A stretch of DNA of 64,000 bases, taken from contig NZ_CP012697.1 of the NCBI RefSeq assembly GCF_001314225.1, positions 1,612,001 through 1,676,000 of the forward strand, in the 5' to 3' direction. The stretch is from Microbacterium sp. No. 7. GTDB lineage: Bacteria > Actinomycetota > Actinomycetes > Actinomycetales > Microbacteriaceae. Each line of letters starts with the position of its first letter. The first letter of the stretch is position 1. A program made the position numbers and the translations under genes. The notes under the pieces are model-generated. The model was not told the origin of the DNA and did no database searches. It saw nothing but the letters and a program-made list of their open reading frames with translations. Below are positions 16,432-24,765 of this stretch, one piece after another.

Positions 16432-17748
16432 ATGAACGATCTCGCCCGCTCCCACCACGACGCCCCTCTCGACGATCTCTCCCTCGCCGCCGTCGCCGGC
16501 CAGGGGCTCGCCCTGCGCCGGGTCGACGACGCCGACGCCGCGCAGGTCGCCGCCTGGCTCGACGCCGTGTCGCGCGGCTTCCTCGACGGCGAACGCAACG
16601 AGACCCAGCACCGGGCGTTCTTCGACCTCCTGGGCTACCGCCGCAAGCTCGGCGTGTACGACGAGGACGCGCCCCATCCCGAGACGCCGTCGGCCACGTT
16701 CGCATCGTGGGCCGCGGAGCTGACGGTGCCCGGCGGCACCGTCCCCACGTGCGCGATCACGTCGGTCACGGTCGCCCCCACGCATCGCCGCCGCGGCCTG
16801 CTCCGCAGCCTCATGACGGGCGAGCTGCGCACCGCGGCATCGCTGGGCCTGCCGGTCGCGACCCTGACCGTGAGCGAGTCGGGCATCTACGGCCGGTTCG
16901 GGTTCGGCCCGGCGGCGCACGCGACGTCGTGGACGATCGCGTCGCGTCGCGCGACGTGGACCGGCCCGATCGCCCCGGGGCGCGTCGACTTCGTGTCGCG
17001 GGAGCACGCGCGCACGCTCGTCGAGGCGCTGCACGAGCGCATCCGCCGCACGTCGCCCGGCGAGGTCGACATGCCGGGAGGGCACTGGGACCGCTTCCTG
17101 GGCACGCGGCCCGACGCGGAGAAGGCCGATCAGCGGCGCGTGCTGCAGTACCGCTCGCCCGCGGGAGAGGTCGACGGCCTCGTGCTCTACAGCGTCACCG
17201 AGAACGAGCACGACTACTCCGAGTCGACGCTCGACGTGGCCCTGCTGATGGCGGCGACCGACGAGGCGTACGCCGGCCTCTGGCGCTTCCTGCTCTCGAT
17301 GGACCTGATCGGCACGGTCCGGGCGGGCGAGCTGTCGACCGACGAGCCGCTGTGGTGGATGATCGCCGACCAGCGGGCCGCGAGGATCGCGGTGCGCGAC
17401 CACCACTACGTGCGCATCCTCGACGTGCCGGCGGCCCTGCGGGCGCGCCGCTTCGGGGCGCCCGGACTCGTCGCGCTCGAGGTCGCCGACGCCCTGGGGC
17501 TCGCCGAGGGACGCTGGCTGCTGCGCGCCGACGCCGACGGCACGGGCCACGTCACCGCCTGGGAGGGCGCCGCGCCCGCCGGTGCGATCACCGCCCGCCT
17601 GGGCGTCGCCGAGCTGTCGGCCGCCTACCTCGGCGGCGTGTCGCTCGCGACGCTCGCGCGCGCGGGTCGCGTCGAGACGACGGATGCCGACGCGCTCGCC
17701 CGCGTCTTCGGATGGTCGCGGGCGCCGCGGCTCAGCTACTGGTACTGA
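16432..17748 (+). CDS. Eis-like GNAT N-acetyltransferase
   Basis: 438-residue protein with the three-part layout of the Eis family: an N-terminal GNAT domain with acetyl-CoA loop SVTVAPTHRRRGLLRSLM (about residues 107-124), a central second GNAT-like domain, and a C-terminal SCP2/sterol-carrier-like domain. It ends in an aromatic residue (SYWY), in Eis the terminal carboxylate helps catalysis. Family members acetylate lysines or aminoglycosides; the substrate here cannot be told. Start ATG chosen for the leaderless promoter. The stop lies within a degenerate repeat. Confidence 0.85.
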   Translation: MNDLARSHHDAPLDDLSLAAVAGQGLALRRVDDADAAQVAAWLDAVSRGFLDGERNETQHRAFFDLLGYRRKLGVYDEDAPHPETPSATFASWAAELTVPGGTVPTCAITSVTVAPTHRRRGLLRSLMTGELRTAASLGLPVATLTVSESGIYGRFGFGPAAHATSWTIASRRATWTGPIAPGRVDFVSREHARTLVEALHERIRRTSPGEVDMPGGHWDRFLGTRPDAEKADQRRVLQYRSPAGEVDGLVLYSVTENEHDYSESTLDVALLMAATDEAYAGLWRFLLSMDLIGTVRAGELSTDEPLWWMIADQRAARIAVRDHHYVRILDVPAALRARRFGAPGLVALEVADALGLAEGRWLLRADADGTGHVTAWEGAAPAGAITARLGVAELSAAYLGGVSLATLARAGRVETTDADALARVFGWSRAPRLSYWY

Positions 17749-17799
17749 ACGGCGGGCGACTGGTGCCGAACGGCGGGTGCTGGTGCTGAGCGGCGCGCC
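17741..17799. repeat. Degenerate 20-21-bp tandem repeat overlapping a stop codon
   Basis: Three imperfect units start at 17741, 17762 and 17782 (GGTACTGAACGGCGGGCGAC, GGTGCCGAACGGCGGGTGCT, GGTGCTGAGCGGCGCGCC). The first unit contains the TGA of the acetyltransferase gene. Function unknown. Confidence 0.55.
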
Positions 17800-17862
17800 G
17801 AGGCGGAGCCGCGCCGGCCGGCGGTGAGCCGCGCGCGCCGCCCGGCTCTGCGCGAGCCCGGG

Positions 17863-17868
17863 TAGGGT
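17863..17868 (+). promoter_or_regulatory. -10 element TAGGGT for the thiamine operon
   Basis: TAGGGT lies 11 nt before the 5' arm of the riboswitch P1 helix, so transcription would begin just at the aptamer. Confidence 0.5.
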
Positions 17869-17879
17869 GAGAGACATAC

Positions 17880-17958
17880 CGTGACACGGGGTGCCCCGCG
17901 GGGCTGAGAACACACCCGTCGAACCTGATCTAGCTCGTACTAGCGAAGGGATGTCGCG
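17880..17958 (+). promoter_or_regulatory. TPP riboswitch (THI element)
   Basis: The conserved THI blocks are present in order: ACGGGGTGCC, GGGCTGAGAACACACCC, GAACCTGATC, then TAC with GCGAAGGGA. P1 can be drawn from CGTGACA (17880-17886) with TGTCGCG (17952-17958), seven pairs with one G-U. The aptamer's last block AAGGGA is itself the only Shine-Dalgarno for thiM and lies 8-9 nt before its ATG, with P1 closing between them. Thiamine pyrophosphate binding should therefore block ribosome loading directly; no separate terminator hairpin is seen. Confidence 0.95.
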
Positions 17959-17959
17959 C

Positions 17960-18769
17960 ATGACGCGCACGCCAGAAGACCTGCTCGAATTCACCTGTTC
18001 CGCGCTCGACCGGCTGCGCGAGAGCCAGCCGCTCGTGCAGTGCATCACCAACAGCGTCGTCGTGAACGTCACGGCCAACGCGCTCCTGGCCCTCGGCGCC
18101 TCGGCCGCCATGGTCGACATCCCCGAGGAGGCGGGCCCGTTCGCGCGCGTCGCCTCGGGGCTGCTCGTGAACCTCGGCACGCCCACGGCCGAGCAGCGCG
18201 AGGCCATGCGCGAGGCCGTCGTCGCCGCGAACGAGGCGGGCACGCCCTGGGTGCTCGATCCCGTCGCTGTGGGGGCGCTGCCCGTGCGCACGCCCCTCGG
18301 CCATGCGCTGCGCGACCTGCGGCCCGCCGTCATCCGCGGCAACGCGTCGGAGATCCTCGCCGTCGCGGGCACGGGCGCCGGCGGCCGCGGCGTCGACGCC
18401 ACCGACGACGTCGACAGCGCCGAGCCGGTCGCCCGAGAGCTGGCCGCGCGCACGGGCGGTGTCGTCGCCGTCTCGGGGCCCGTCGACCTCGTGACCGACG
18501 GGGAGCGCACGGTCCGCATCGCGAACGGCACGCGGCTGCTGACGCTCGTGACGGGCGGCGGCTGCGCGCTGGGCGCCGTCATCGCCGCGTTCGCGGGCCT
18601 CGACGACGACCGCTTCGCGACCACCGTCGCCGCGATCGCGGTCTACACGGTCGCCGCCGAGGTGGCCGGGGAGCGCTTCCCCGCCCCGGGCACGTTCGCA
18701 CCCGCGTTCCTCGACGCGCTCCACGCGCTCGACGCCGACACCCTGCGTGCACGGGCGGCGCTGTCATGA
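17960..18769 (+). CDS. thiM: Hydroxyethylthiazole kinase
   Basis: Phosphorylates 4-methyl-5-(2-hydroxyethyl)thiazole for thiamine salvage. The 269-residue ribokinase-like protein has [48 protein letters not shown] and the anion-hole loop [15 protein letters not shown], whose cysteine is typical of the family. The ATG at 17951 lies inside the riboswitch with no spacing to the Shine-Dalgarno, so the ATG at 17960 is used. The stop overlaps the thiE ATG. Confidence 0.93.
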   Translation: MTRTPEDLLEFTCSALDRLRESQPLVQCITNSVVVNVTANALLALGASAAMVDIPEEAGPFARVASGLLVNLGTPTAEQREAMREAVVAANEAGTPWVLDPVAVGALPVRTPLGHALRDLRPAVIRGNASEILAVAGTGAGGRGVDATDDVDSAEPVARELAARTGGVVAVSGPVDLVTDGERTVRIANGTRLLTLVTGGGCALGAVIAAFAGLDDDRFATTVAAIAVYTVAAEVAGERFPAPGTFAPAFLDALHALDADTLRARAALS

Positions 18770-19419
18770 CCGTCGACCTCTCGCTCTACCTGGTGACCGA
18801 CGCGGGGCTCGCCGATGCCGCCGGCCACGACCTCGCCGATCTCGTCGCGGCCGCCGCGTCGAACGGCGTCACGGCGGTGCAGATCAGGGAGAAGGACGCG
18901 CCGGCGCGCGTCTTCCTCGACACGGTGCTGCGCGTGGCCGCCGTGACGCCCCCGCACGTCTCGCTGCTCGTGAACGACCGCGTCGACGTCTTCCTCGCGG
19001 CGCGCGCCGCGGGCGCCCGTGTCGCGGGCGTGCACGTCGGGCAGTCGGACCTGCCGGTCGACGCGGTGCGCGCGCTGATCGGCGCCGATGCCGTGCTGGG
19101 CCTGAGCGCCGCGACCGAGGACCAGCTGCGCGGCGCGGCCGCCAGCCGCGCGCGGGTCGACTACGTCGGCGTCGGCGCCGTGCACGCCACGCCCACCAAG
19201 AAGGACGCGCCGCCCGCACTGGGCCATGACGGTTTCGCGCGGCTCGCGGCGGCCAGCATCCTGCCCGCCGTCGCGATCGGCGGGGTGAAGGCCGACGACG
19301 TTCCCGCCCTGCGCCGCGCGGGCGCCGCGGGCGCCGCCGTGGTGTCGGCGATCTGCGCGGCCGAGGATCCCGGCGTCGCCGCCCGCGCGCTGCGCGCCGC
19401 ATGGGAGGCCGCCGCATGA
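18766..19419 (+). CDS. thiE: Thiamine-phosphate synthase
   Basis: Couples HMP-pyrophosphate with thiazole phosphate to thiamine monophosphate. The 217-residue TIM barrel shows [46 protein letters not shown] and [15 protein letters not shown], all family signatures. ATG overlaps the thiM stop and the stop overlaps the thiD start, a coupled three-gene operon under the riboswitch. Confidence 0.94.
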   Translation: MTVDLSLYLVTDAGLADAAGHDLADLVAAAASNGVTAVQIREKDAPARVFLDTVLRVAAVTPPHVSLLVNDRVDVFLAARAAGARVAGVHVGQSDLPVDAVRALIGADAVLGLSAATEDQLRGAAASRARVDYVGVGAVHATPTKKDAPPALGHDGFARLAAASILPAVAIGGVKADDVPALRRAGAAGAAVVSAICAAEDPGVAARALRAAWEAAA

Positions 19420-20921
19420 CCGCGCGCCGCCCCGTTCCGCGGGTGCTGAGCATCGCGGGCACCGATCCGACCGGCGGCGCCGGCATCCACGCCGACCTGA
19501 AGAGCATCGCGGCGAGCGGCGGCTACGGCATGGCGGTCGTCACGGCGCTCGTCGCGCAGAACACGCGCGGGGTGCGCTCGGTGCACGTGCCGCCGGTGCC
19601 GTTCCTCGCCGAGCAGCTCCAGGCGGTCTCCGACGACGTCGAGATCGATGCCGTGAAGATCGGGATGCTCGGCACGACGGAGGTCATCGAGACGGTGCGG
19701 GCGTGGCTCGACCGCGTCGCGCCCCCGGTCGTCGTGCTCGATCCCGTCATGGTCGCCACGAGCGGCGACCGGCTGCTCGACGCCGACGCCGAGCAGGCGC
19801 TGCGCGATCTCGCCTCCCGGGTCCATCTCGTCACGCCGAACGTGCCGGAGCTGGCGATCCTCGCAGGCGAGCCCGTCGCGGCCGGCTGGGAGGATCTCGT
19901 CGCGCAGGCCGCGCGCGTCTCGGCGCGGCTGGGCGTGCGCGTGCTCGCGAAGGGCGGGCACCTGTCGGGCGCGTCGCTGCCCGACGCGCTCGTCGACGCG
20001 ACCGGCGAGGCCGTCCGGGTCGCCGAGTTCGCCGGGGTGCGCATCGAGACGACGAGCACGCACGGCACCGGATGCTCGCTCTCGTCGGCCGTCGCGACCC
20101 GCTACGCGGCCTCGGGCGACTGGCACGAGGCCGTCGCCGAGTCGAAGCGCTGGCTCGCCGAGAGCATCCGCCACGGTGCGGCGCTCGAGGTCGGCGCGGG
20201 GTACGGGCCGGTCAGCCATTTCGCCGGCCTGTGGGAGCGCGGCGGCACGGCGACGCGGCCGTCGCCCGAGGAGGTCGCGCGCGACTGGTGGGAGCACATC
20301 GACGGCATCCGCGCCGGCATCGACGAGCTGCCGTTCGTGCGCGGGCTCGGCGACGGCACGCTCGACCGGGCCGCGTTCACCTGGTATCTCGCGCAGGACG
20401 CGCTGTACCTGCGCGACTACTCGCGCGCCCTCGCGGAGGCGAGCAGGCTCGCCCCGACGGCCGAGGAGCAGGTCTTCTGGGCGACGGGCGCGCAGTCGGC
20501 GATCGCCGCCGAGCTGCAGCTGCACGAGAGCTGGGTCTCGGCCGCCGACATCGCGGAGACACGGCCCAGCGATGTCACGACCGCCTACCTCGACCACCTG
20601 CGCGCCGCGTCGTTCCGGGGTGGCTACCCCGAGCTGATCGCCGCGCTGCTGCCGTGCTACTGGCTCTACCAGGACATCGGCGAGCGCCTGCGCGCGCTGT
20701 CTCACGCGGACCATCCGTACGGGTCGTGGCTCGACACGTACGGCGACCCGGTCTTCGCCGCATCCACGCGTCGCGCGATCGACATCGTCACGCGCGCGGC
20801 CGCGGATGCCGACGAGCAGACGCGCCGCACCATGCGGGAGGCCTTCCGCCGGTCGGCCGCACACGAGCACGCGTTCTTCGCAGCCCCGCTCGCGGGCGGG
20901 GCGTCCCTCCCCGCTGGTTGA
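19416..20921 (+). CDS. thiD: Fused HMP/HMP-phosphate kinase - TenA thiaminase II
   Basis: 501 residues in two enzyme domains. Residues 1-270 are ThiD: VLSIAGTDPTGGAGIHADLKS, GYGMAVVTALVAQNTRGV, KIGMLGT, LDPVMVATSGDRLL and THGTGCSLSSAVATRYA, making HMP pyrophosphate. Residues about 285-490 are TenA-like: VRGLGDGTLDRAAFTWYLAQ, YLRDYSRALAEAS, LLPCYWLYQDIG (the TenA cysteine) and W..TYGDPVF, likely releasing HMP from thiamine breakdown products. ThiD-TenA fusions are known in actinobacteria. The ATG overlaps the thiE stop. The last four codons (SLPAG) and the stop lie within a repeat element, so the C-terminus seems to have been set by repeat insertion. Confidence 0.93.
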   Translation: MTARRPVPRVLSIAGTDPTGGAGIHADLKSIAASGGYGMAVVTALVAQNTRGVRSVHVPPVPFLAEQLQAVSDDVEIDAVKIGMLGTTEVIETVRAWLDRVAPPVVVLDPVMVATSGDRLLDADAEQALRDLASRVHLVTPNVPELAILAGEPVAAGWEDLVAQAARVSARLGVRVLAKGGHLSGASLPDALVDATGEAVRVAEFAGVRIETTSTHGTGCSLSSAVATRYAASGDWHEAVAESKRWLAESIRHGAALEVGAGYGPVSHFAGLWERGGTATRPSPEEVARDWWEHIDGIRAGIDELPFVRGLGDGTLDRAAFTWYLAQDALYLRDYSRALAEASRLAPTAEEQVFWATGAQSAIAAELQLHESWVSAADIAETRPSDVTTAYLDHLRAASFRGGYPELIAALLPCYWLYQDIGERLRALSHADHPYGSWLDTYGDPVFAASTRRAIDIVTRAAADADEQTRRTMREAFRRSAAHEHAFFAAPLAGGASLPAG

Positions 20922-21360
20922 GCAGCCCGCGCAGCGGTCCGTGGGAGGGATCTCGATACACTCGCGGCTCCGCCGCGAGCACTCGATCAGCGGGTGTGGG
21001 CGCCTGCCTCTGGGTGAGCACTCGATCAGCGGGTGGTGGCGGGGCCGCTGCCGCGGGGCCTCTCGTCCCCGCTGGTTGAGTAGCCCGCGGAGCGGGCGTA
21101 TCGAAACCCGTGTAGCGGCCCGTGGGAAGGATCTCGATACACTCGCGGCTCCGCCGCGAGCACTCGATCAGCGGGTGTGGGCGCCTGCCTCTGGGCGAGC
21201 ACTCGATCAGCGGGTGGTGGCGGGGCCGCCGCCGCGGGGCCTCTCGTCCCCGCTGGTTGAGTAGCCCGCGGAGCGGGCGTATCGAAACCCGTGTGACGGC
21301 CCGTGGGAAGGATCTCGATACGCTCGCGGCTCCGCCGTGAGCACTCGATCAGCGGGGTGG
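20909..21360. repeat. Three tandem copies of a composite interspersed repeat
   Basis: Copies start at 20909, 21067 and 21248 (CCCCGCTGGTTGAG...). Each has a forward element GGTTGAGTAGCCCGCGGAGC ending in GTATCGAAACCC and an inverted partner reading CTCGATACACTCGCGG...CACTCGATCAGCGGG, so the two halves can pair. The first copy lacks about 23 bp present in the second (158 versus 181 bp). The core resembles the GTTGAGTAG/TATCGAAAC repeats common between genes in Microbacteriaceae. Short open frames inside repeat one another and are not genes. Between 20922 and 21491 nothing else was found except the hairpin below. Confidence 0.85.
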
Positions 21361-21401
21361 TGGGGGAGCCCGCCCCGGTCGCGGGCACTCGGTCGGCGGG
21401 G

Positions 21402-21460
21402 TTGAACCGCGGCGATGTGCGGGTGCGTGTCGCCAGCACCCGCACATTGCCGCGGTTGAA
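21402..21460. terminator. 25-bp hairpin downstream of the reductase-methyltransferase gene
   Basis: Arms 21402-21426 and 21436-21460 pair over 25 bp with two mismatches, 9-nt loop. It lies 32 nt past the stop of the minus-strand gene ending at 21492 and could end that transcript or readthrough from the repeats. Confidence 0.65.
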
Positions 21461-21491
21461 GCGTGTTCTGGGTCGGTCCAGGCAGCCGCGG

Positions 21492-23078
21492 TCAGGCGAG
21501 GCGGCGCGCGAGCACGACGGTGTCGTCGAGCGCGGCGGTCTGGCCGTCGAGGCCGACCGCCTCGCGCGTGCGGGTCTCGGCGGTCACGATCCGCCAGTGC
21601 GCGGGGTCGAGGCCGAGCTGCGCGACCTCCTCTTCGGTGGTGGGGAACCGGTGCGCGTGCCCGTCCGCGTCGGCGTGCGCGGCCGCCGACCACGGCGGTG
21701 GCGCGGCGTGCGAGGTGATGAGCAGGTGGCCGCCGGGTGCGACGCGCGCGGCGGCGCGGCGCAGGATCTCCTCGCGCGGCAGCTCGACGGGCGAGTGCAG
21801 GAAGCTCGCGGTGACGAGGTCGTCCTCGCCCTCCGGCAGCGCCGCGAGGTCGACGGCCAGGAATCGTGCGCGATCGGCGACGCCCGCCGCCTCCGCGGCC
21901 GCGGTCGCGCGGCGCACCGCCGTCGGCGAGATGTCGATGCCCGTCGCCTGCCAGCCCTGCTGCGCGAGCCAGATCACGTCGGCGCCCTCCCCGCAGCCGA
22001 GGTCGAGGGCGCGTCCGGGCGTGAGGGACGAGGCGACGTCGGCGAGCACGCGGTTGACCCGGCCCGACCAGACGCGGTCCGAGCCCGCGTAGCGCTCCTC
22101 CCAGTAGTCGGCGGGGGCGACGCGGTGCCAGGTCGCGGCCTCGCGCGCCGCGGCGGTGTCCCAGGTCACGAGCGCGGCGTTGACCGCCGCCCCGGTCATC
22201 GACCCCGCGCCGATCGACAGCGGCACGTTCGCGCGCGGGTCGGCGACGTTGCCCACGGCCCACACGCGCTCGTCGCTGGTGCCTCCCATCTCGTCGACGG
22301 CGAGGAAGGCGCCGAACGGCGTCTCGGCGCGCCGCAGCGCCAGCGGGGCGAGGGCGTCGTCGAGGGGACGCGGCGCGCCCGCGGTGAAGATCGCGTCGAC
22401 GGCGACCTCGCGTCCGTCGGCGAGACGCACGAACGCGATGCCGGTGCCGTCGCCGACGATCTCGGCGACGGGCTCGGGCTCCAGCGCGATGCCGCGCGCC
22501 CGCAGGTCGTGCTCGCGGTCGTCGTCCAGCGGGCCGAGCCCGGCGGAGAACACCGTCACCCGGTCGCTCCACTGGCGCACGAGCTCGGCCTGGTGCAGGC
22601 CGAGCGGCGACGTGGTCAGCACGCCGAGGCGCCGGTCCCGCACCTCCCAGCCGTGGCAGTACGGGCAGTGCAGCACCGTCGTGCCCCAGCGCTCGGCGAG
22701 GCCGGGGACCTCGGGCAGCTCGTCGCGGAGTCCCGTGGCGACGACGACGGTGCGCGCCGTGAGCACGGCGCCGTCGTCGAGCACGACGCGCAGTCCGGGT
22801 GCCGCGTCCTCGACGCGCGTCACGGTGCCGTCGGCGAAGGCGACCCCGTAGGCGGCGGCCTCGTCGCGGCCGCGGGCGCGCAGCTCGTCGGGCGAGAGGC
22901 CCTCGAGCCCCAGCACGCCGTGCATGTGCGCCGCGAACCGGTTGCGCGGCCGGCCCGCGTCGACCACGAGCGTGCGGCGGCGCGCCCGTCCGAGCATGAG
23001 CGCCGCCGACAGGCCCGCGGGCCCGGCGCCGACGACGATGACATCCCAGGTCTGTTCGTGCGAGTCGTGTGCGTGCAT
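21492..23078 (-). CDS. Thioredoxin-reductase-like FAD oxidoreductase fused to a SAM methyltransferase
   Basis: 528 residues. Residues 8-310 are a TrxB-like flavoprotein: VIVVGAGPAGLSAALMLGRA (FAD), VVVATGLRDELPEVPG, the redox pair in HCPYCHGWE (Cys138, Cys141), an NADP domain (LGVLTTSP) and WAVGNVADPRANVPLSIGAG. Residues about 325-528 are a class I methyltransferase: YWEERYAGSDRVWSGRVN and the SAM motif ALDLGCGEGADVIWLAQQGW, VTGID-like TGIDISPTAV, closest in pattern to tellurite/thiopurine-type methyltransferases. This fusion is seen in actinobacteria but its substrate is not established; a role in reducing and methylating a chalcogen or thiol poison is inference. ATG chosen at 23078. Confidence 0.88.
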   Translation of the reverse strand: MHAHDSHEQTWDVIVVGAGPAGLSAALMLGRARRRTLVVDAGRPRNRFAAHMHGVLGLEGLSPDELRARGRDEAAAYGVAFADGTVTRVEDAAPGLRVVLDDGAVLTARTVVVATGLRDELPEVPGLAERWGTTVLHCPYCHGWEVRDRRLGVLTTSPLGLHQAELVRQWSDRVTVFSAGLGPLDDDREHDLRARGIALEPEPVAEIVGDGTGIAFVRLADGREVAVDAIFTAGAPRPLDDALAPLALRRAETPFGAFLAVDEMGGTSDERVWAVGNVADPRANVPLSIGAGSMTGAAVNAALVTWDTAAAREAATWHRVAPADYWEERYAGSDRVWSGRVNRVLADVASSLTPGRALDLGCGEGADVIWLAQQGWQATGIDISPTAVRRATAAAEAAGVADRARFLAVDLAALPEGEDDLVTASFLHSPVELPREEILRRAAARVAPGGHLLITSHAAPPPWSAAAHADADGHAHRFPTTEEEVAQLGLDPAHWRIVTAETRTREAVGLDGQTAALDDTVVLARRLA

Positions 23079-23110
23079 GCGCCCAGCCTGACCGGCATAC
23101 TGATGATGTT

Positions 23111-23124
23111 GCAAACGAGTTTGC
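23111..23124. promoter_or_regulatory. Palindromic operator candidate GCAAACGAGTTTGC
   Basis: A perfect 6-bp inverted repeat with a 2-bp centre sits in the 67-bp gap between the divergent reductase-methyltransferase and XRE-cupin genes, 21 nt before the regulator's ATG. It is A+T-rich against its surroundings. The adjacent XRE protein is the obvious candidate to bind it. Confidence 0.6.
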
Positions 23125-23145
23125 GGAATTGGCAAGGAGACGCGG

Positions 23146-23727
23146 ATGCCGGAAGAACGCGCCCCGCAAGACCGGGTGCAGGACGAGCTCGGGCAGATCG
23201 GTCCCCGGCTGCGCACGGCCCGGCGCGCCCGGGGCCTCACGCTCGACGAGCTGGCGTCGAGCGCGGGGATGTCGGCGAGCACGCTCTCCCGGCTGGAGTC
23301 GGGCAAGCGGCAGGCGAGCCTGGAGCTGCTCCTGCCGCTGACCCGCCGGCTCGGCATCCGCCTCGACGACCTGCTGCCGCCGGCGCCCGAGGACCCGCGG
23401 GTGCGCCGGCCCGTGATCCGCCGTGAGGGCATGGTCATCGCGCCGCTCGCCCCCGAGGGGTCGCCGGTGGAGACCTACAAGATCACCTACCTGCCGATGG
23501 CCGACCCGCCCGCGCCGCGCGTGCACGACGGGTACGAGTGGCTGTACGTGCTGGCGGGCCGGCTGCGCCTGCGGCTGGGGGAGCAGGACCTCGTGCTGAC
23601 CCGCGGAGAGGCGGCCGAGTTCGACACGCGCACGCCGCACGCCATGTCGGCCGCCGGCGGGCGGCCCGCGCAGGTCCTCAGCATCTTCAACGGGTCGGGC
23701 GCGCGCATGCACACGCACACGGGCTGA
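23146..23727 (+). CDS. XRE-family regulator with C-terminal cupin domain
   Basis: 193 residues. Residues 15-70 form an XRE helix-turn-helix (LGQIGPRLRTARRARGLTLD, ELASSAGMSASTLSRLESGK), residues about 105-185 a cupin (YEWLYVLAGRLRLRLGEQDLVL, GEAAEFDTRTPHAMSA). This HTH-cupin form usually senses a small molecule and represses a neighbouring redox or amine gene. It is divergent from the FAD-methyltransferase fusion with a palindrome between them. AAGGAG lies 7 nt before the ATG. Confidence 0.88.
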   Translation: MPEERAPQDRVQDELGQIGPRLRTARRARGLTLDELASSAGMSASTLSRLESGKRQASLELLLPLTRRLGIRLDDLLPPAPEDPRVRRPVIRREGMVIAPLAPEGSPVETYKITYLPMADPPAPRVHDGYEWLYVLAGRLRLRLGEQDLVLTRGEAAEFDTRTPHAMSAAGGRPAQVLSIFNGSGARMHTHTG

Positions 23728-23766
23728 GCCCGTGGCGCCCGCCGCCCGTTGCGTGCGCCGCGGGCG

Positions 23767-23772
23767 TAGCAT
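23767..23772 (+). promoter_or_regulatory. -10 element TAGCAT, leaderless small gene
   Basis: TAGCAT ends 6 nt before the ATG at 23779, matching the leaderless pattern. Confidence 0.55.
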
Positions 23773-23778
23773 GAGCAC

Positions 23779-23970
23779 ATGGCGAGCACCCCGGCGACAC
23801 CGCTGCCGTGGACCGATCCGCGCGACGAGATCTCGTTCAGCGTGCTGATGGCGAACGGCCGGCTCGCGCCGCGCGCGTTCGCGGACCGCGCGGAGGCCGA
23901 GGCGTGGGCGCGCCCCGAGGAGGGCGATCAGGTCGTCTCGTTCAACCGCATCTGCGAGTGCGACTCCTGA
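23779..23970 (+). CDS. Small conserved-looking protein of unknown function
   Basis: 63 residues, hydrophilic, no signal or membrane segment. It contains ISFSVLMANGRLAPRAFADR, a helical AEAEAWARPEEGDQVVSF stretch and a C-terminal NRICECDS with two cysteines. The separate leaderless promoter and typical codon use support it as real. I do not recognise the family. It lies tail to tail with the siderophore ATPase gene. Confidence 0.6.
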   Translation: MASTPATPLPWTDPRDEISFSVLMANGRLAPRAFADRAEAEAWARPEEGDQVVSFNRICECDS

Positions 23971-23988
23971 GAGCGGCTCGCGTCGTCC

Positions 23989-24765
23989 TCACGCGCGCCC
24001 CGGCAGCACGACCGGCACGCCCGTGTCGGGATCGGCGATGACGCGCGCCCGCAGGCCGAACAGCTCGAGCAGGAGCGCCGCGTCGACGACGTCGGAGGGA
24101 GATCCCTCCGCGACGATCCCGCCGTCCTTCATCGCGATGAGGTGCGACGCGTAGCGCGCCGCCTGGTTGATGTCGTGCAGCACCGCGACGATCGTGCGCC
24201 CCTCCGCGCGCAGGCGCGAGACGAGCTCGAGCACCTCGATCTGATGCCCGATGTCGAGGAACGTCGTCGGCTCGTCGAGCAGGAGGATCGGCGTCTCCTG
24301 CGCGAGCGCCATCGCGATCCACACGCGCTGCCGCTGTCCGCCGGAGAGCTCGTCGACGTGCCGGTCCGCGAGCTCCGACACGCCCGTCGCGGCCATCGCC
24401 GCGGTCACGGCGCGCTCGTCGTCGGCCGACCAGCTCGACAGCACGCTCTGGTGCGGATAGCGGCCCCGGCCCACGAGGTCGGCGACCGAGATCCCGTCGG
24501 GGGCGAGCGGGCTCTGCGGCAGCAGGCCCATCCGCCGGGCGACCTCCTTCGTCGACAGGCGCCGGATGTCGCCGCCGTCGAGCAGCACGCGTCCGGCCGT
24601 CGCCGGCAGCAGGCGCGACAGGGCGCGCAGCAGCGTCGACTTGCCGCACGCGTTGGGCCCGACGATCACCGTGAGGCCGCCGTCGGGGATCCGCACGTCG
24701 AGATGCTCGAGGACGCCGCGCGTGCCGTAGCCGGCGCGGAGCCCCTCGGTCGCGAGCCGTGTCAT
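23989..24765 (-). CDS. FecE-like iron-siderophore ABC transporter ATPase
   Basis: 258-residue ATPase for siderophore import. Walker A is GPNACGKSTLLRAL, with cysteine in place of the common glycine; the signature is ELSGGQRQRVWIAMALAQ and Walker B LLLDEPTTFLDIGHQIEVLE, the last typical of FecE/FhuC. The final segment (LRARVIADPDTGVPVVLPG) is also typical of this class. The ATG overlaps the stop of the preceding permease, so it is the third gene of a coupled three-gene operon. Confidence 0.93.
   Translation of the reverse strand: MTRLATEGLRAGYGTRGVLEHLDVRIPDGGLTVIVGPNACGKSTLLRALSRLLPATAGRVLLDGGDIRRLSTKEVARRMGLLPQSPLAPDGISVADLVGRGRYPHQSVLSSWSADDERAVTAAMAATGVSELADRHVDELSGGQRQRVWIAMALAQETPILLLDEPTTFLDIGHQIEVLELVSRLRAEGRTIVAVLHDINQAARYASHLIAMKDGGIVAEGSPSDVVDAALLLELFGLRARVIADPDTGVPVVLPGRA

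Noticed and set aside
17951..17953. ATG at 17951 as thiM start
   Set aside because: It lies inside the riboswitch directly after the Shine-Dalgarno with no spacing; the ATG at 17960 fits.
20806..21360. Short open frames in the repeat block
   Set aside because: Their translations repeat the same segment (SRLRREHSISGCG and the like) because the DNA is a tandem repeat; no start signals or domain.
20909..21360. Possible CRISPR array
   Set aside because: Units are 158-181 bp, contain inverted halves and have no unique spacers; no cas genes.
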